From Micromonospora sp. FIMYZ51 (GTDB taxonomy: Bacteria; Actinomycetota; Actinomycetes; Mycobacteriales; Micromonosporaceae): 64,000 nt of DNA. Where the stretch lies: NCBI RefSeq assembly GCF_038246755.1, contig NZ_CP134706.1:1984001-2048000 (forward strand), given 5' to 3'. A model generated the notes under the pieces. The model saw only the letters and a program-made list of their open reading frames with translations. It did no database searches and was not told the DNA's origin. Both the position numbers and the translations under genes were made by a program. Positions 24,350 through 32,641 of this stretch are shown one piece after another; the first letter of the stretch is position 1, and every line of letters begins with the position of its first letter.

Positions 24350-25399
24350 GACGCCCTCCTTCTGTTCGGCGGGCGTCGTGCCCGGCGCGTCTTCGGTGGT
24401 GCTGTCCCCGCCGTCGCCGGCCGGGGGGTCTTCGGGGGTCGTCTCGGCGGGTGCGGACGGTGCATCCGCTTCCGGCTCGACCGGATCCGGCGCGACGGGC
24501 TCGGCGGGCGTTGCCGCCGGCCCGGCGGGCTGCTCGGACTCGGTGACCGCGACAGGCTTGGACGGCTCGTCGTACAGGTCACGGGCGAACAGCTGTGGGG
24601 CTTCCGCATCCACCCGCGCCGTCCACGCCTTCAACCCGTCACCGATCGCCGCCGACAGCGTGATGCGTTCCTCGCGGGTCAGCCGGCCGTCGCCGTACGC
24701 TTCGTCGGCGTACTGGGTGAGCGCCAGGTGTAGCCGTGATTCCAGCCATCCGCCGAACGTGCGCGCTTCCCGCAGGCTGACGTGGTCGGATTCCAGCAGC
24801 GACAGAATCCGCCCTCCGGCACCGGCCTTGGTCACGAAGTCGACGGACTTGCCGTGGGTGATTGCCTCCACGATCAGCCCCTTACGGCCGTCCCGCTCGC
24901 CGTAGTTGCCGACCCCGTCGGCGTTGATGGACACGCCGATGTCTCGCCACATTTCCCGCACCGACTCCCGGTAGGCGGCGAATACCCGAGCCTTGGCGCG
25001 CATCTGACGGCCACCGTCGACCGGGTATGGGTCCTCGACCAGAACTGCCGCCAGCGTGGACAGCGACCTTGCCGGCCGCTCCGCCTCTTCGGTAGGGGTT
25101 TGGTGGTCCCAGTGCATGTGGGTTCCGGCGGGCATGACTTGCGGCAGGTCCCGGGCGAGGGTTTCGGCCGGGTAGTAGCGGCTGCCTGACAGGTTCCATC
25201 CGGCTTCGATGAGCAGGATGTCCACGACGCCGCCGGTGAGGGCGGGTGCTTCGGTGATGGCGGCAGTAACCGCTTCGCCCAGTTGGATGCGCTCGGCGGT
25301 CGGCGCGGTGGCGGATTCGCGGAGCGCGACGGCGAACGCGTTCTTCGAGTAGGGGGCGATGCTCGTGTCAAGCTGCACCCGGACGGGACGATGGGACAT
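23822..25399 (-). CDS. Capsid maturation protease fused to scaffold
   Basis: The 525-aa protein starts at ATG 25399, overlapping the upstream stop (ATGA). The N-terminal domain (about 1-220) is a prohead serine protease: THMHWDHQ supplies the histidine and DIGVSINADGVGNYGERDGR to EAITHGKSVDFVT the serine-bearing region. A proline/alanine/glutamate-rich linker follows (about 260-345). The last 175 residues form a coiled scaffold domain that is also made separately. It cuts scaffold and capsid arms during maturation. Confidence 0.85.
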   Translation of the reverse strand: MSHRPVRVQLDTSIAPYSKNAFAVALRESATAPTAERIQLGEAVTAAITEAPALTGGVVDILLIEAGWNLSGSRYYPAETLARDLPQVMPAGTHMHWDHQTPTEEAERPARSLSTLAAVLVEDPYPVDGGRQMRAKARVFAAYRESVREMWRDIGVSINADGVGNYGERDGRKGLIVEAITHGKSVDFVTKAGAGGRILSLLESDHVSLREARTFGGWLESRLHLALTQYADEAYGDGRLTREERITLSAAIGDGLKAWTARVDAEAPQLFARDLYDEPSKPVAVTESEQPAGPAATPAEPVAPDPVEPEADAPSAPAETTPEDPPAGDGGDSTTEDAPGTTPAEQKEGVMPEEKTEEVKAREAAEQARAEAETKLTEALREAEESRKQAADTALRLARFEATEKARPLAETKLTESDLPAAARTRVLTAVTRDVPLTEANILDEAAFTALVESAITDEATYLASLNEANDAGKVTGMGGTTQIRESTAGQTVDREAVRARLVESYKQSGLSDTAAQIAATGRTF

Positions 25400-25734
25400 C
25401 AGGGGGCCTCCCGCTCGCGGGCAGTGATGGAGATGGGGCCGATGCCGCTGCTGTCGCCGGACCACAGGCGGGACGTGGTGCGCCCGTCGGGGTTGCATTC
25501 GTCCATGCCGTGCCAGGTTCCGCCGCGTGGTGTGCGACCGAGCGCCGAGTCGTATTCGGCGCCACCGCTGGCGAGCGGATGGAAAAACAATCCGGTCGGG
25601 TTGAGCACGCACAGGCCGTACACGTGGTCGTCGCCGACCTCGGTGACGGTTGCCGCTCGGCAGACGGACGGGAACTCGCCACCGGGGGTGCCGTACGACA
25701 CGTAGTGGACGGTGTCGCCGATACGCTGATTCAC
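25399..25734 (-). CDS. Small head-module protein
   Basis: The 111-aa product starts at GTG 25734 (GTGA overlap with the MuF gene). It is a beta-rich, SH3-like sequence: RIGDTVHYVSYGTPGGEFPS, then DDHVYGLCVLNPTGLFFHPL and a glycine-rich GTWHGMDECNP. Similar small proteins with V-x-Y-V-S-x-G-T-P appear in actinophage head modules with unknown role. It is coupled to the protease by ATGA. Confidence 0.65.
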   Translation of the reverse strand: MNQRIGDTVHYVSYGTPGGEFPSVCRAATVTEVGDDHVYGLCVLNPTGLFFHPLASGGAEYDSALGRTPRGGTWHGMDECNPDGRTTSRLWSGDSSGIGPISITAREREAP

Positions 25735-26810
25735 GGAACCTCCGGTTTCAGTCCGGCCATCCGGCGCAGATCACGAACAGGCGTCGGCACATACGAGGGC
25801 CGCCAACCGGGGTTGTCGCGGCGGGTCGCCAGGTCGGCCCATGTGACGGCGCTGGACCGGTAGAGGGCGAGTCGGGCAGCGCCCATCACCGCCACCTGCC
25901 GGGCATGCGGCAACGCATCGAAACGCGCTTGCGCATTCGGCATCAGGTCGGCTGGCTCGTCCATTTCGATACCGAGTTCCCGCCACGGCTTCACCCGTGG
26001 AAGGCGGGCGCACCGGCATTGTTGGTGCCCCCACGGACCCGGAACCTCCGCCGGATAGGTGCGCCCATGCATCACCCAACAGGCCGTGCAGCAGCGCGGC
26101 CCTAGGTCGGCGTGCCACGTCCAGCCGTCCAACACGTCGGCGTTGACGGTGTGCGCGTACCGCGACGTTTCCCGATACGCGTCCAGCATCTCGGTGCGCG
26201 CCACATTGATGGCGCGCGTCAGGCCGCCGTTGAACGCCCCCTGAACGCGGGCGAGCACATCCCGCGCCACCTTGTTCGGGTGCTCACCGGCCGCCACCCC
26301 ACGTATCAGCGCCCGACTCAACGCCTCGGTGGCCTCAGCCGACAGCGGCAGCGTAAGTGAGGTGATCTGCCCGGTGGTGCGAGCCACGATCGCATCCAAC
26401 GCCGACGGCACCAACCGGCCGCCGATCTGCTCGGCGGCAGCGGCAGCAACCACAGCCGGATATTGGGAGGCGATCACCGCCGGCTCGGATGCGGCAACCA
26501 CCGCCACAGTCGCGGCAGCACCAGTGGTGATGTGGCTTTGCGCCTGCACCGCCAAACCGTCTAGGGCGCGGCTGGTCGCGTTAACCGCCTGCATAAGCCG
26601 CGCGATGCGGGACAACTCCCACGGCGACGGCCATGCCCGCCCCGAAACGGCACGGTCGGCGAGGTCAGCGACCGCTTCCCGCCACGCGGGTTCCAGGTCG
26701 TCCCACGCCCGCAGCCATGCAGCGGTGATGAGCCGCACCGCCTCATCTGCCTGACCGCCAACATCCGCCGCTAGGTCCCGTAGGAGGCGGAGAGTGCGAC
26801 GGTCAACCAT
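25731..26810 (-). CDS. MuF-like minor head protein
   Basis: The 359-aa protein starts at ATG 26810 behind GGAGGG. An alanine-rich helical N-terminal two-thirds is followed by the MuF/SPP1 gp7 signature (about 255-330): NVARTEMLDAYRETSRYAHT, then DLGPRCCTACWVMHGRTYPA and GHQQCRCARLP. The four cysteines are at typical spacing. Family members enter the procapsid and are ejected with DNA. It follows the portal gene, as expected. Confidence 0.85.
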   Translation of the reverse strand: MVDRRTLRLLRDLAADVGGQADEAVRLITAAWLRAWDDLEPAWREAVADLADRAVSGRAWPSPWELSRIARLMQAVNATSRALDGLAVQAQSHITTGAAATVAVVAASEPAVIASQYPAVVAAAAAEQIGGRLVPSALDAIVARTTGQITSLTLPLSAEATEALSRALIRGVAAGEHPNKVARDVLARVQGAFNGGLTRAINVARTEMLDAYRETSRYAHTVNADVLDGWTWHADLGPRCCTACWVMHGRTYPAEVPGPWGHQQCRCARLPRVKPWRELGIEMDEPADLMPNAQARFDALPHARQVAVMGAARLALYRSSAVTWADLATRRDNPGWRPSYVPTPVRDLRRMAGLKPEVP

Positions 26811-26835
26811 CACACCCTCCGCCCGGCCGTACGGG

Positions 26836-28770
26836 TCAGCCCGGACCGGTCTTGTTGGCGCCCTTGCGGTGGCCCGGCCAGTAGCCGAAGTGATCCTTGA
26901 ACCACTGCGACGCGATCCGCTTCGCGCGAGCCGAACCGACATGCTTACGGAGATGCTGGTACAAGGCCGTCCACGGATGCGGTTTCGTCGCCCATTTCGC
27001 CAACCCCGGGCCGTGCAGCCAGTAGCGGCGCAGGTTGTTCTCAGCCTCGGTCAGCGTGATGGGTTCGGCTGACTCCTCCAACGGCTCGACGTCGTCCAGC
27101 TCGTCATCGGGGCCGTCTTCATCGTTGTCGTCGGGTGCCATGGACCCGATGCCGGCACCAGCCGGATCGCTCCCACGTCGCGCCGCCGACAACGCCCTGG
27201 CGCCGTCACCGACGTCCGGGCCGCGTGGCCACACAAACTGGCCGTCATCGTCCACGAGGGCGCGCATGATGCCGTCCACATCCCGCACCCCGAGCGCCGT
27301 CAACAGCAGGCGGGCGATCTGCTCCGGCGGCACCGTTCCCGTATCGGACGCAAGCTTGATCGCTTCCACGGCCTTAAACGGGTCGATGTCGTCCAGGTCC
27401 GGCCAGGTGATGTCGATCGTGTCGTCGGTGTCGCCCGCCAGCTTGACCACCTCGCGGCCGGTGATCGGATCCCGCTTCACCGTGCCCTGCAACACCCCCT
27501 GCGGGGCGCGCACACTCTCCGCGATGACGTAGCGGAGGATCCGCAGCATTACCTGCGTCCACAACTCGCGACGCTGGCCCATCGCCAGCTCGGTCGGCTG
27601 ATCCAGCGTTTCGGCGGTGGCTCGTGCGCCGGTCTGGCCGGGGTCGGACAGCAGCATAGTTACCGGCACGTCCAGCGCCGACGACACCATCATGGCGAGC
27701 GGGCGGCCGGATTCGGCGTCGATCGTGGCGCCGCTCTTGGGGATTGCTTCCAGTTGGGCGTCCATCGGGGTGATAGCAGTCGCGCCAACATCCAAAGCCC
27801 GCCCGGTGGGGTCGACTGGTGGCGGCGTCGCCAACCTGGTTCGAGCCTGACGTTCGGTCGAACCTTTTGCGGTCAGCCGCCACGCGAACCGGGACAGCGA
27901 CTTGACCAACGTGGCCCAGTTTTCCAGGAACTCCTTGTAGGCGCGAGCCCAGTTCACCGCCGCATACGCGTCGGGTACGCCGCGCTGCCAGCCGAGCGGC
28001 CGGTTTACCGCCACCTGCACCATTGGCGCGAACCAGTCGATGTCGACACCGGCGAACCGCTTCGGTCTCACCGTCGGCCGGTAGTCCACCGACGGGTACA
28101 GCTTCTCCCGCTGCACCAGAACCGGCACACCTTCGTTGGTGTAGGTGGTTTCGGTCCAGCGCCGCCGGTAGTACCACGTCTCCGTGCGGTCATCCGGATT
28201 GGCGATGATCTCGGCGATCTCGTCGGCAATCACCGTGCGCGCCTGCACCCACCCCGACATCGGCCGAGTGAACAGGACGATGAACACGTCCCCGTCGGTG
28301 CCGAGCGCGTGCTCAAGCTGATCGCGGGCCGCCGGGCCGGTCACCGAGTCGCGGTTCTGCCCGTCGTTGAGAAACGCGGTGATGACCGCTTGCACATCCT
28401 GCTGGCTGTCACGGGACCCGTTTGCTCTCGCCGTAATCTCAACGCCCTGCCCCCACACATAGGCAGAACGCAGGTTGAGTCCCCGCTTGATCAGCGGATT
28501 CGACAAGGCCATAAGGCGACAGATGGCGCGCATCTGCCGCATGCCCTCGGCCGTGAACTCCTGTTCACCAAGCGCCGTGAACCGCCGCCAGCCGGCATCC
28601 CCGGAGATGGCCCGTTCCAGGTCGGCGACCGACTCTCGAAGCGGGGTTGCGTCGATCAGCCTTTGCTCGGCCAGTTCGGCGTTATTACGGGCCACCGCCA
28701 ACTGGCGGTGCAGGCCACCATCAGACTCGGCCAACCGGGCGGGACTGCGACGGTTACGGGAGCGGCCCAC
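26836..28770 (-). CDS. Portal protein
   Basis: The 644-aa protein starts at GTG 28770, behind AGGGGGTGG; a longer TTG start at 28788 has no RBS. It shows the SPP1/HK97-type portal sequence: ALSNPLIKRGLNLRSAYVWG, a stem region TVIADEIAEIIANPDDRTET, and ALDVPVTMLLSDPGQTGARA, in which the G-Q-[TS]-G motif is typical. The C-terminal 150 residues are acidic, then basic (GHRKGANKTGPG). It forms the dodecameric DNA channel. Confidence 0.9.
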   Translation of the reverse strand: MGRSRNRRSPARLAESDGGLHRQLAVARNNAELAEQRLIDATPLRESVADLERAISGDAGWRRFTALGEQEFTAEGMRQMRAICRLMALSNPLIKRGLNLRSAYVWGQGVEITARANGSRDSQQDVQAVITAFLNDGQNRDSVTGPAARDQLEHALGTDGDVFIVLFTRPMSGWVQARTVIADEIAEIIANPDDRTETWYYRRRWTETTYTNEGVPVLVQREKLYPSVDYRPTVRPKRFAGVDIDWFAPMVQVAVNRPLGWQRGVPDAYAAVNWARAYKEFLENWATLVKSLSRFAWRLTAKGSTERQARTRLATPPPVDPTGRALDVGATAITPMDAQLEAIPKSGATIDAESGRPLAMMVSSALDVPVTMLLSDPGQTGARATAETLDQPTELAMGQRRELWTQVMLRILRYVIAESVRAPQGVLQGTVKRDPITGREVVKLAGDTDDTIDITWPDLDDIDPFKAVEAIKLASDTGTVPPEQIARLLLTALGVRDVDGIMRALVDDDGQFVWPRGPDVGDGARALSAARRGSDPAGAGIGSMAPDDNDEDGPDDELDDVEPLEESAEPITLTEAENNLRRYWLHGPGLAKWATKPHPWTALYQHLRKHVGSARAKRIASQWFKDHFGYWPGHRKGANKTGPG

Positions 28771-28812
28771 AAGCCACCCCCTCAACAACAGGTCAGGTTG
28801 GAGGCAAAGAGA

Positions 28813-29097
28813 TCAGTTCGAACCAGCGCACGGCTGTTCGTCGTCGTCCAGCGTGCGGCCCGCCGCAACCACGTAAGTGATGGACGGCTGCCGCGCCTCG
28901 GTCTTGTCGGTGGCAATCCGCTCACCGACCGGCCACCACGACGGGCCGGCATCGTCGCCCTCTATCACCGCAACGCGGCCCTCGACCCACGCCGTGTTGT
29001 CCATCAACACGAGCTGGCAGGCCGCGCAACGCTGCACCAGCCCGACAGGCGGTGCGGCGATGTGAACCTTGAAAGGGTCAAGCTCGGCGGTACGCAT
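28813..29097 (-). CDS. Small protein between terminase and portal
   Basis: The 94-aa product (ATG 29097) contains CAACQLVLMDNTAWVEGR, a probable zinc knuckle, and a C-terminal ITYVVAAGRTLDDDEQP. It sits 11 nt after the large terminase stop. Small genes here are common in actinophages, with no known role. Confidence 0.6.
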   Translation of the reverse strand: MRTAELDPFKVHIAAPPVGLVQRCAACQLVLMDNTAWVEGRVAVIEGDDAGPSWWPVGERIATDKTEARQPSITYVVAAGRTLDDDEQPCAGSN

Positions 29098-29108
29098 GAA
29101 GCCTCCCG

Positions 29109-30620
29109 CTAATAGAGTGAGATCGAACCTTCGGCGTCGGCCTGGTCTTCGTCCTCGAACAACTCGTCATCCACGAACAGCGGGTTGATCAGTAGCCGGT
29201 TCAGGGCCTGCGACATTGCGTCCACCCGGTCGTCGTGGGCGGCGTTCGGGAACCCGGCCGCCTCTTCGATCAGGTCATCAACCCACGGGGCGATCTCCGG
29301 CGCGGGCAGAAACACGTTCTTGGCTTCCACCAGCGGCGACACGGCAGCAGCACGCGCAGTCTTCGACCCGTCCGGCTCGACAGGGATCAGCCCTGGCACG
29401 GTGCGGCGCAGAAAGTTGATGACCGCCGTGCCGTTGGCCTTGTCTTCCACCAGTTTGGCTGTGGCTTGAGGCCAGCGTGCCGACAGTGCTCGCACCGCCT
29501 GCAACGTTTCCACGAACGTCATCCGCCGGTGCACCTGATCGAGCAGGTACGCCTCAGCGCCACGCCGGCCCCACACCTGGCCGCACACGTAGTCGGTGCC
29601 CTCGGTGTTCTTGAACGTCATATCCCAGGAGGCGATCAACTCATCGAAGCCGAGCGCCAGACGGGAACCGTCCTCCCGCTCGGCCCACTGCGGGTTGCCG
29701 TACGACTGCCACCACTCCCGCTGGAAAATGTTGCCCTCAGCCGGCGTTGGACGCCCCTGAAACAGCGCATTCCACGACCGGGAACCAGCCTCACGCTTCC
29801 GCTGCTCCCAGTCCGTCCGCGACCGGCCGCGCGCCGAAATCATGAACTCGCCAGGCTCGCGGCCCAGCGGATCCGTCTCACCCTTGTTCGGATCGTGATC
29901 AGCCTGGGCAGGAATGTTCAGGACCCGCCAGTCCACGCCGTCGTCGCGCTCTTGCAGCCAGCCGGACAGGTCATCGTTCCGCCACCGCGTCTGAATGATC
30001 ACCACGGCGACGTTGTTGCCGAGACGGGGGATCGCGACCTCGGTCCAGAACTCTTGGACCGTTTCTTTCCATGCCTTCGAGTCGGCTTGCTCGCTGTTCT
30101 TGTACGGATCATCGATGATCAGCAGGTCAACGGGACGACCCGTCAAGCTGCCGGCGATGCCGACACAGAAGACGCCGCCCTGGTGGCCGAGGATTTCCCA
30201 CTCGTCGGCTGCCGACGATGCCGGATTGACCGTCAGGTTCAGTTTGCCGCTGTGCTCGGCGATGTCGTCGCGGATGTTCCGACCCCACCGCCGGGCGAGG
30301 CCGTGACTGTTCGACACGATCGCGATCCGCAGGTCGGGGTTGCGGACCAGCATCCACAGCGGGAACCGCCGGGACGTTCTCTGGCTCTTTCCCTCCTGAG
30401 GGGGCATGGCGAGCATGAGTCGCTTGCAGCGGCCCTCGGCCACATCCACCAGCGCCTGGTCGATCATGTTCAGCGCCGGAGTTTGGACCGTCTTCGGGTC
30501 CAGTTCCAACGCCATCTCACCGGGCGTCGCCCAGGGGCATTCACGCTCAGGTGTCGGCTCGAAGAACCGCGCGGCGGCCTCGAACGGGTCGACGGTCGGG
30601 GCGAACAGTGAGCCCGCCAT
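29109..30620 (-). CDS. terL: Terminase large subunit
   Basis: The 503-aa protein starts at ATG 30620. The ATPase domain has a Walker A-like MPPQEGKS at 72-79 and a Walker B hhhhDD motif, VDLLIIDDPYKN. The C-terminal RNase H-like nuclease has LIASWDMTFKNTEGTDYVCG, supplying its first acidic residue, and a final acidic cluster (HDDRVDAMSQ). It drives ATP-dependent DNA packaging and cuts concatemers. The small subunit lies upstream. Confidence 0.92.
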   Translation of the reverse strand: MAGSLFAPTVDPFEAAARFFEPTPERECPWATPGEMALELDPKTVQTPALNMIDQALVDVAEGRCKRLMLAMPPQEGKSQRTSRRFPLWMLVRNPDLRIAIVSNSHGLARRWGRNIRDDIAEHSGKLNLTVNPASSAADEWEILGHQGGVFCVGIAGSLTGRPVDLLIIDDPYKNSEQADSKAWKETVQEFWTEVAIPRLGNNVAVVIIQTRWRNDDLSGWLQERDDGVDWRVLNIPAQADHDPNKGETDPLGREPGEFMISARGRSRTDWEQRKREAGSRSWNALFQGRPTPAEGNIFQREWWQSYGNPQWAEREDGSRLALGFDELIASWDMTFKNTEGTDYVCGQVWGRRGAEAYLLDQVHRRMTFVETLQAVRALSARWPQATAKLVEDKANGTAVINFLRRTVPGLIPVEPDGSKTARAAAVSPLVEAKNVFLPAPEIAPWVDDLIEEAAGFPNAAHDDRVDAMSQALNRLLINPLFVDDELFEDEDQADAEGSISLY

Positions 30621-30639
30621 GTCGTCCTCCCGGTCACAC

Positions 30640-30825
30640 CTAGCCAGAATCGGCAGCCGGCGGTGTCGCCTGCGGCGGCGTGATGACACCGCCCTTGGCG
30701 TACCAGCCGGTGGCATACCAGTCGGCGACGGCAGCAAGGAGCCGTGCCCGCACCCGAGCCTTCGCCCGCGCATCGGGAATCACGAACTCGCATCCCGGCG
30801 CACGCCACGGCTGCATCTCGCTCAC
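30640..30825 (-). CDS. Small protein between terminase subunits
   Basis: The 61-aa product starts at ATG 30825 in an ATGA overlap with the small subunit. Its sequence is basic and helical (DARAKARVRARLLAAVADWY) with a disordered C-terminus. No family is recognised; it may help terminase assembly, inferred only from position. Confidence 0.55.
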   Translation of the reverse strand: MSEMQPWRAPGCEFVIPDARAKARVRARLLAAVADWYATGWYAKGGVITPPQATPPAADSG

Positions 30826-31460
30826 GCTGCACCTGTCGACACGGAACGCAGCCGGAACGGAACCACCTTCGCTGCCGTGGCCTGCTGCTCAGGCGACAAG
30901 TCCAGATCCCCGAGGATGGCTTTGATGACTCCGGCGAGCATCGCCCCCTGCTGCTCGGCGAGCCGCACACGTCGTTCTTCCAGGCCAGCGCCGATCGCCT
31001 CTTTGCACACTCGAACGAGATGCGTGCGCTCTCGGGCGTACAGCTCTACCCACACGTTGACTTTGGCAGCGCGGGTGGTGTCGACGCCGGGAAACTCGCC
31101 CGCGTCTTTCGTCACCTCTTCGGTGACACCCCACACGACGTCTTCGGCCCGCAGCGCCTGAACCTGCTCGTGCAGCCAAGCAACGGCACCGGCGGTGCGG
31201 TGTACCTCTTCGAGCAGGGCGTCACGGGGGTCAATCTCACGGGGAAGCCCGAACGTTGCCACTGCCTTCTCGGCAAGGGCTTTCTGTCCGGCAACCGTAT
31301 GAGACTTGGTGGAGCCGCCGTGCATCTTGCATCGGCCTGTCCCGGGGTGTTCGGTGCCCCATCCGGCAGGGCGGGTGCAGAGTTTGCCTGCACCCTCGCC
31401 GCGTCGTTTGCCGCCGCATTTGGATTTGCCATGTTCGGTGGGCTGATCTGCGGTTGCCAT
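30822..31460 (-). CDS. terS: Terminase small subunit-like protein
   Basis: The 212-aa protein has an N-terminal Cys/His motif (KLCTRPAGWGTEHPGTGRCK, then MHGGSTKSH) typical of actinophage small terminases and related HGG-motif proteins. A helical ALLEEVHRTAGAVAWLHEQV region and a long basic-acidic coiled C-terminal half follow. It should recognise the packaging site. The HGG-type assignment is by motif and position directly before terL. Confidence 0.75.
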   Translation of the reverse strand: MATADQPTEHGKSKCGGKRRGEGAGKLCTRPAGWGTEHPGTGRCKMHGGSTKSHTVAGQKALAEKAVATFGLPREIDPRDALLEEVHRTAGAVAWLHEQVQALRAEDVVWGVTEEVTKDAGEFPGVDTTRAAKVNVWVELYARERTHLVRVCKEAIGAGLEERRVRLAEQQGAMLAGVIKAILGDLDLSPEQQATAAKVVPFRLRSVSTGAA

Positions 31461-31562
31461 GACCAGTCACCTGCCCTTGGGGTGGACTCTGCGTGACTGC
31501 CGGTTGGTGTTCTGCCGGGTCTGCGCTAACGGGTGTCGATGCACCGTGACTGTGCGTCGGTG
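31461..31562. other. Intergenic region before terminase genes
   Basis: About 100 nt without a gene precedes the terminase small subunit. Packaging sites (cos or pac) usually lie here, but no obvious cos cohesive end or hairpin could be identified by eye. Confidence 0.25.
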
Positions 31563-31787
31563 TTAGGTGTCGGGGTCGAGTGCGATGGTGACGGTTTCGG
31601 TGGCGAGTTCGTCGTCGCCGACCCGGTACTTGTCGCCGTGTTCGTTGAGGCGTGCCCGGACGACTTCGACACCCCGGTTGCTGATGTGCACTGTTTGGAG
31701 GGTGACCGGGTCGACGGGATCGAGGCCGAGGTCGCGGAGGAAGTCGAGCACCTTGGACAGGGGTATGCGGTGCGGGTCGGCGCTCAT
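31563..31787 (-). CDS. Small hypothetical protein
   Basis: The 74-aa product starts at ATG 31787, overlapping the upstream gene by ATGA. The sequence MSADPHRIPLSKVLDFLRDL and a beta-rich C-terminal half (VTIALDPDT) give a mixed alpha/beta small domain. It is the last gene before the terminases. No known family. Confidence 0.6.
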   Translation of the reverse strand: MSADPHRIPLSKVLDFLRDLGLDPVDPVTLQTVHISNRGVEVVRARLNEHGDKYRVGDDELATETVTIALDPDT

Positions 31788-32086
31788 GCGGGGGCGTTCT
31801 CTTCCTTCGTCGGGTCTAGCCATGCGGGCCACTCCACGTCGGGCGGGATCCGCACGACGCGGGGCCGAGTGGCGACCTGGCCTTTGGCGTGGTCGATGAC
31901 GGTGTTGCCGTCTTCGTCGTACTGGACTTCTGAGAGGTGCAGGTACCATCCGTCGGGCTGGTAGCCGATGGCGAAGGGAACGCCGAAGTTTTCGGGATTG
32001 AGGCCGAGGCTGCGCAGCCAGGCGAGACACTGCTCATGCTGGGTGTCGGGCATGCCGACGGTGGTGTGGCGGCTGTAGATGTTCAC
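31784..32086 (-). CDS. Small hypothetical protein
   Basis: The 100-aa product starts at GTG 32086 behind GAAGGAG (GTGA overlap). The sequence DTQHEQCLAWLRSLGLNPEN is followed by WYLHLSEVQYDEDGNTVIDH and a proline/tryptophan tail. It shares the LRSLGLNP/LRDLGLDP theme with its neighbour at 31563, so the two may be related in fold. The function is unknown. Confidence 0.6.
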   Translation of the reverse strand: MNIYSRHTTVGMPDTQHEQCLAWLRSLGLNPENFGVPFAIGYQPDGWYLHLSEVQYDEDGNTVIDHAKGQVATRPRVVRIPPDVEWPAWLDPTKEENAPA

Positions 32087-32256
32087 TGCCGCTCCTTCTG
32101 CTCGCGCCCGTCGAGTGAGTGATGGATGTGTAGCCACCCGTCGCTGCCGTCGTCGCGCACGACACGTTCAATCTGCGGCCCGCAGGGGCAGTCGCCCGCC
32201 GTGTCATGGTCGATGAGGTCGGCGACCGGCGTGACGTGGATGTCGTCGGAGGCCAC
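32083..32256 (-). CDS. Small hypothetical protein with CPC motif
   Basis: The 57-aa product starts at GTG 32256, 2 nt after the previous stop. It includes HDTAGDCPCGPQIERVVRDD and a terminal HHSLDGREQ. CPCGP with flanking histidines suggests a zinc or redox motif. It is coupled by GTGA to the next gene. Confidence 0.5.
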   Translation of the reverse strand: MASDDIHVTPVADLIDHDTAGDCPCGPQIERVVRDDGSDGWLHIHHSLDGREQKERQ

Positions 32257-32258
32257 GG

Positions 32259-32513
32259 CTATGCGGTTACGAGGATGCGGGTTTGCCGGCCGGGGTTGCG
32301 CGGGTTGGCTTTGGTGTCGCGGGCGGCGTCGAGTACGTCTCCGAGGAGGTATTCGACGTGGCCGGCGTGGCTGCGGCTTGGCCGGGTGGTGAGTTCCCGC
32401 CGTTCGCCGTCGGTGGTTTCCCAGCCTCGGCGTCGCCAGCCTTCGAGGGTGCGGGGTGCTACGCCGGCTGCCGCTGCGGCGTGGGCGCGGGTGACGTAGG
32501 CGCTGCGGTTCAC
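32259..32513 (-). CDS. MerR-like helix-turn-helix protein
   Basis: The 84-aa product starts at GTG 32513 behind GGGGAGG. The N-terminal HTH (YVTRAHAAAAAGVAPRTLEG, then WRRRGW) is of the MerR/excisionase helix-turn-helix-wing type. A short C-terminal basic region follows (GRQTRILVTA). It is the first gene after a strong terminator, so it probably heads the small late operon, and may be a regulator of terminase expression. Confidence 0.65.
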   Translation of the reverse strand: MNRSAYVTRAHAAAAAGVAPRTLEGWRRRGWETTDGERRELTTRPSRSHAGHVEYLLGDVLDAARDTKANPRNPGRQTRILVTA

Positions 32514-32534
32514 TGGCACCTCCCCAGGAAATGG

Positions 32535-32570
32535 CGAACGCCCCGAACCGTGGTGGGTTCGGGGCGTTCG
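32535..32570 (-). terminator. Perfect 15-bp terminator hairpin
   Basis: CGAACGCCCCGAACC (32535-32549) pairs with GGTTCGGGGCGTTCG (32556-32570) around a 6-nt loop. It ends transcription from the zinc-finger gene at 32642 before the HTH gene. Confidence 0.85.
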
Positions 32571-32641
32571 TTGGCCTGCGGAGACACGTGTCCCCTGCGC
32601 GAAGGATGACACATCGGTGGATCTTCGGCAACACCGGGGGT

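Noticed and set aside
23439..24905. Long plus-strand serine/alanine-rich frame opposite the protease-scaffold
   Set aside because: It is the antisense of the acidic repeats in the scaffold; no start signal.
28771..28788. TTG start for the portal protein at 28788
   Set aside because: No RBS there; GTG 28770 has AGGGGGTGG at good distance.
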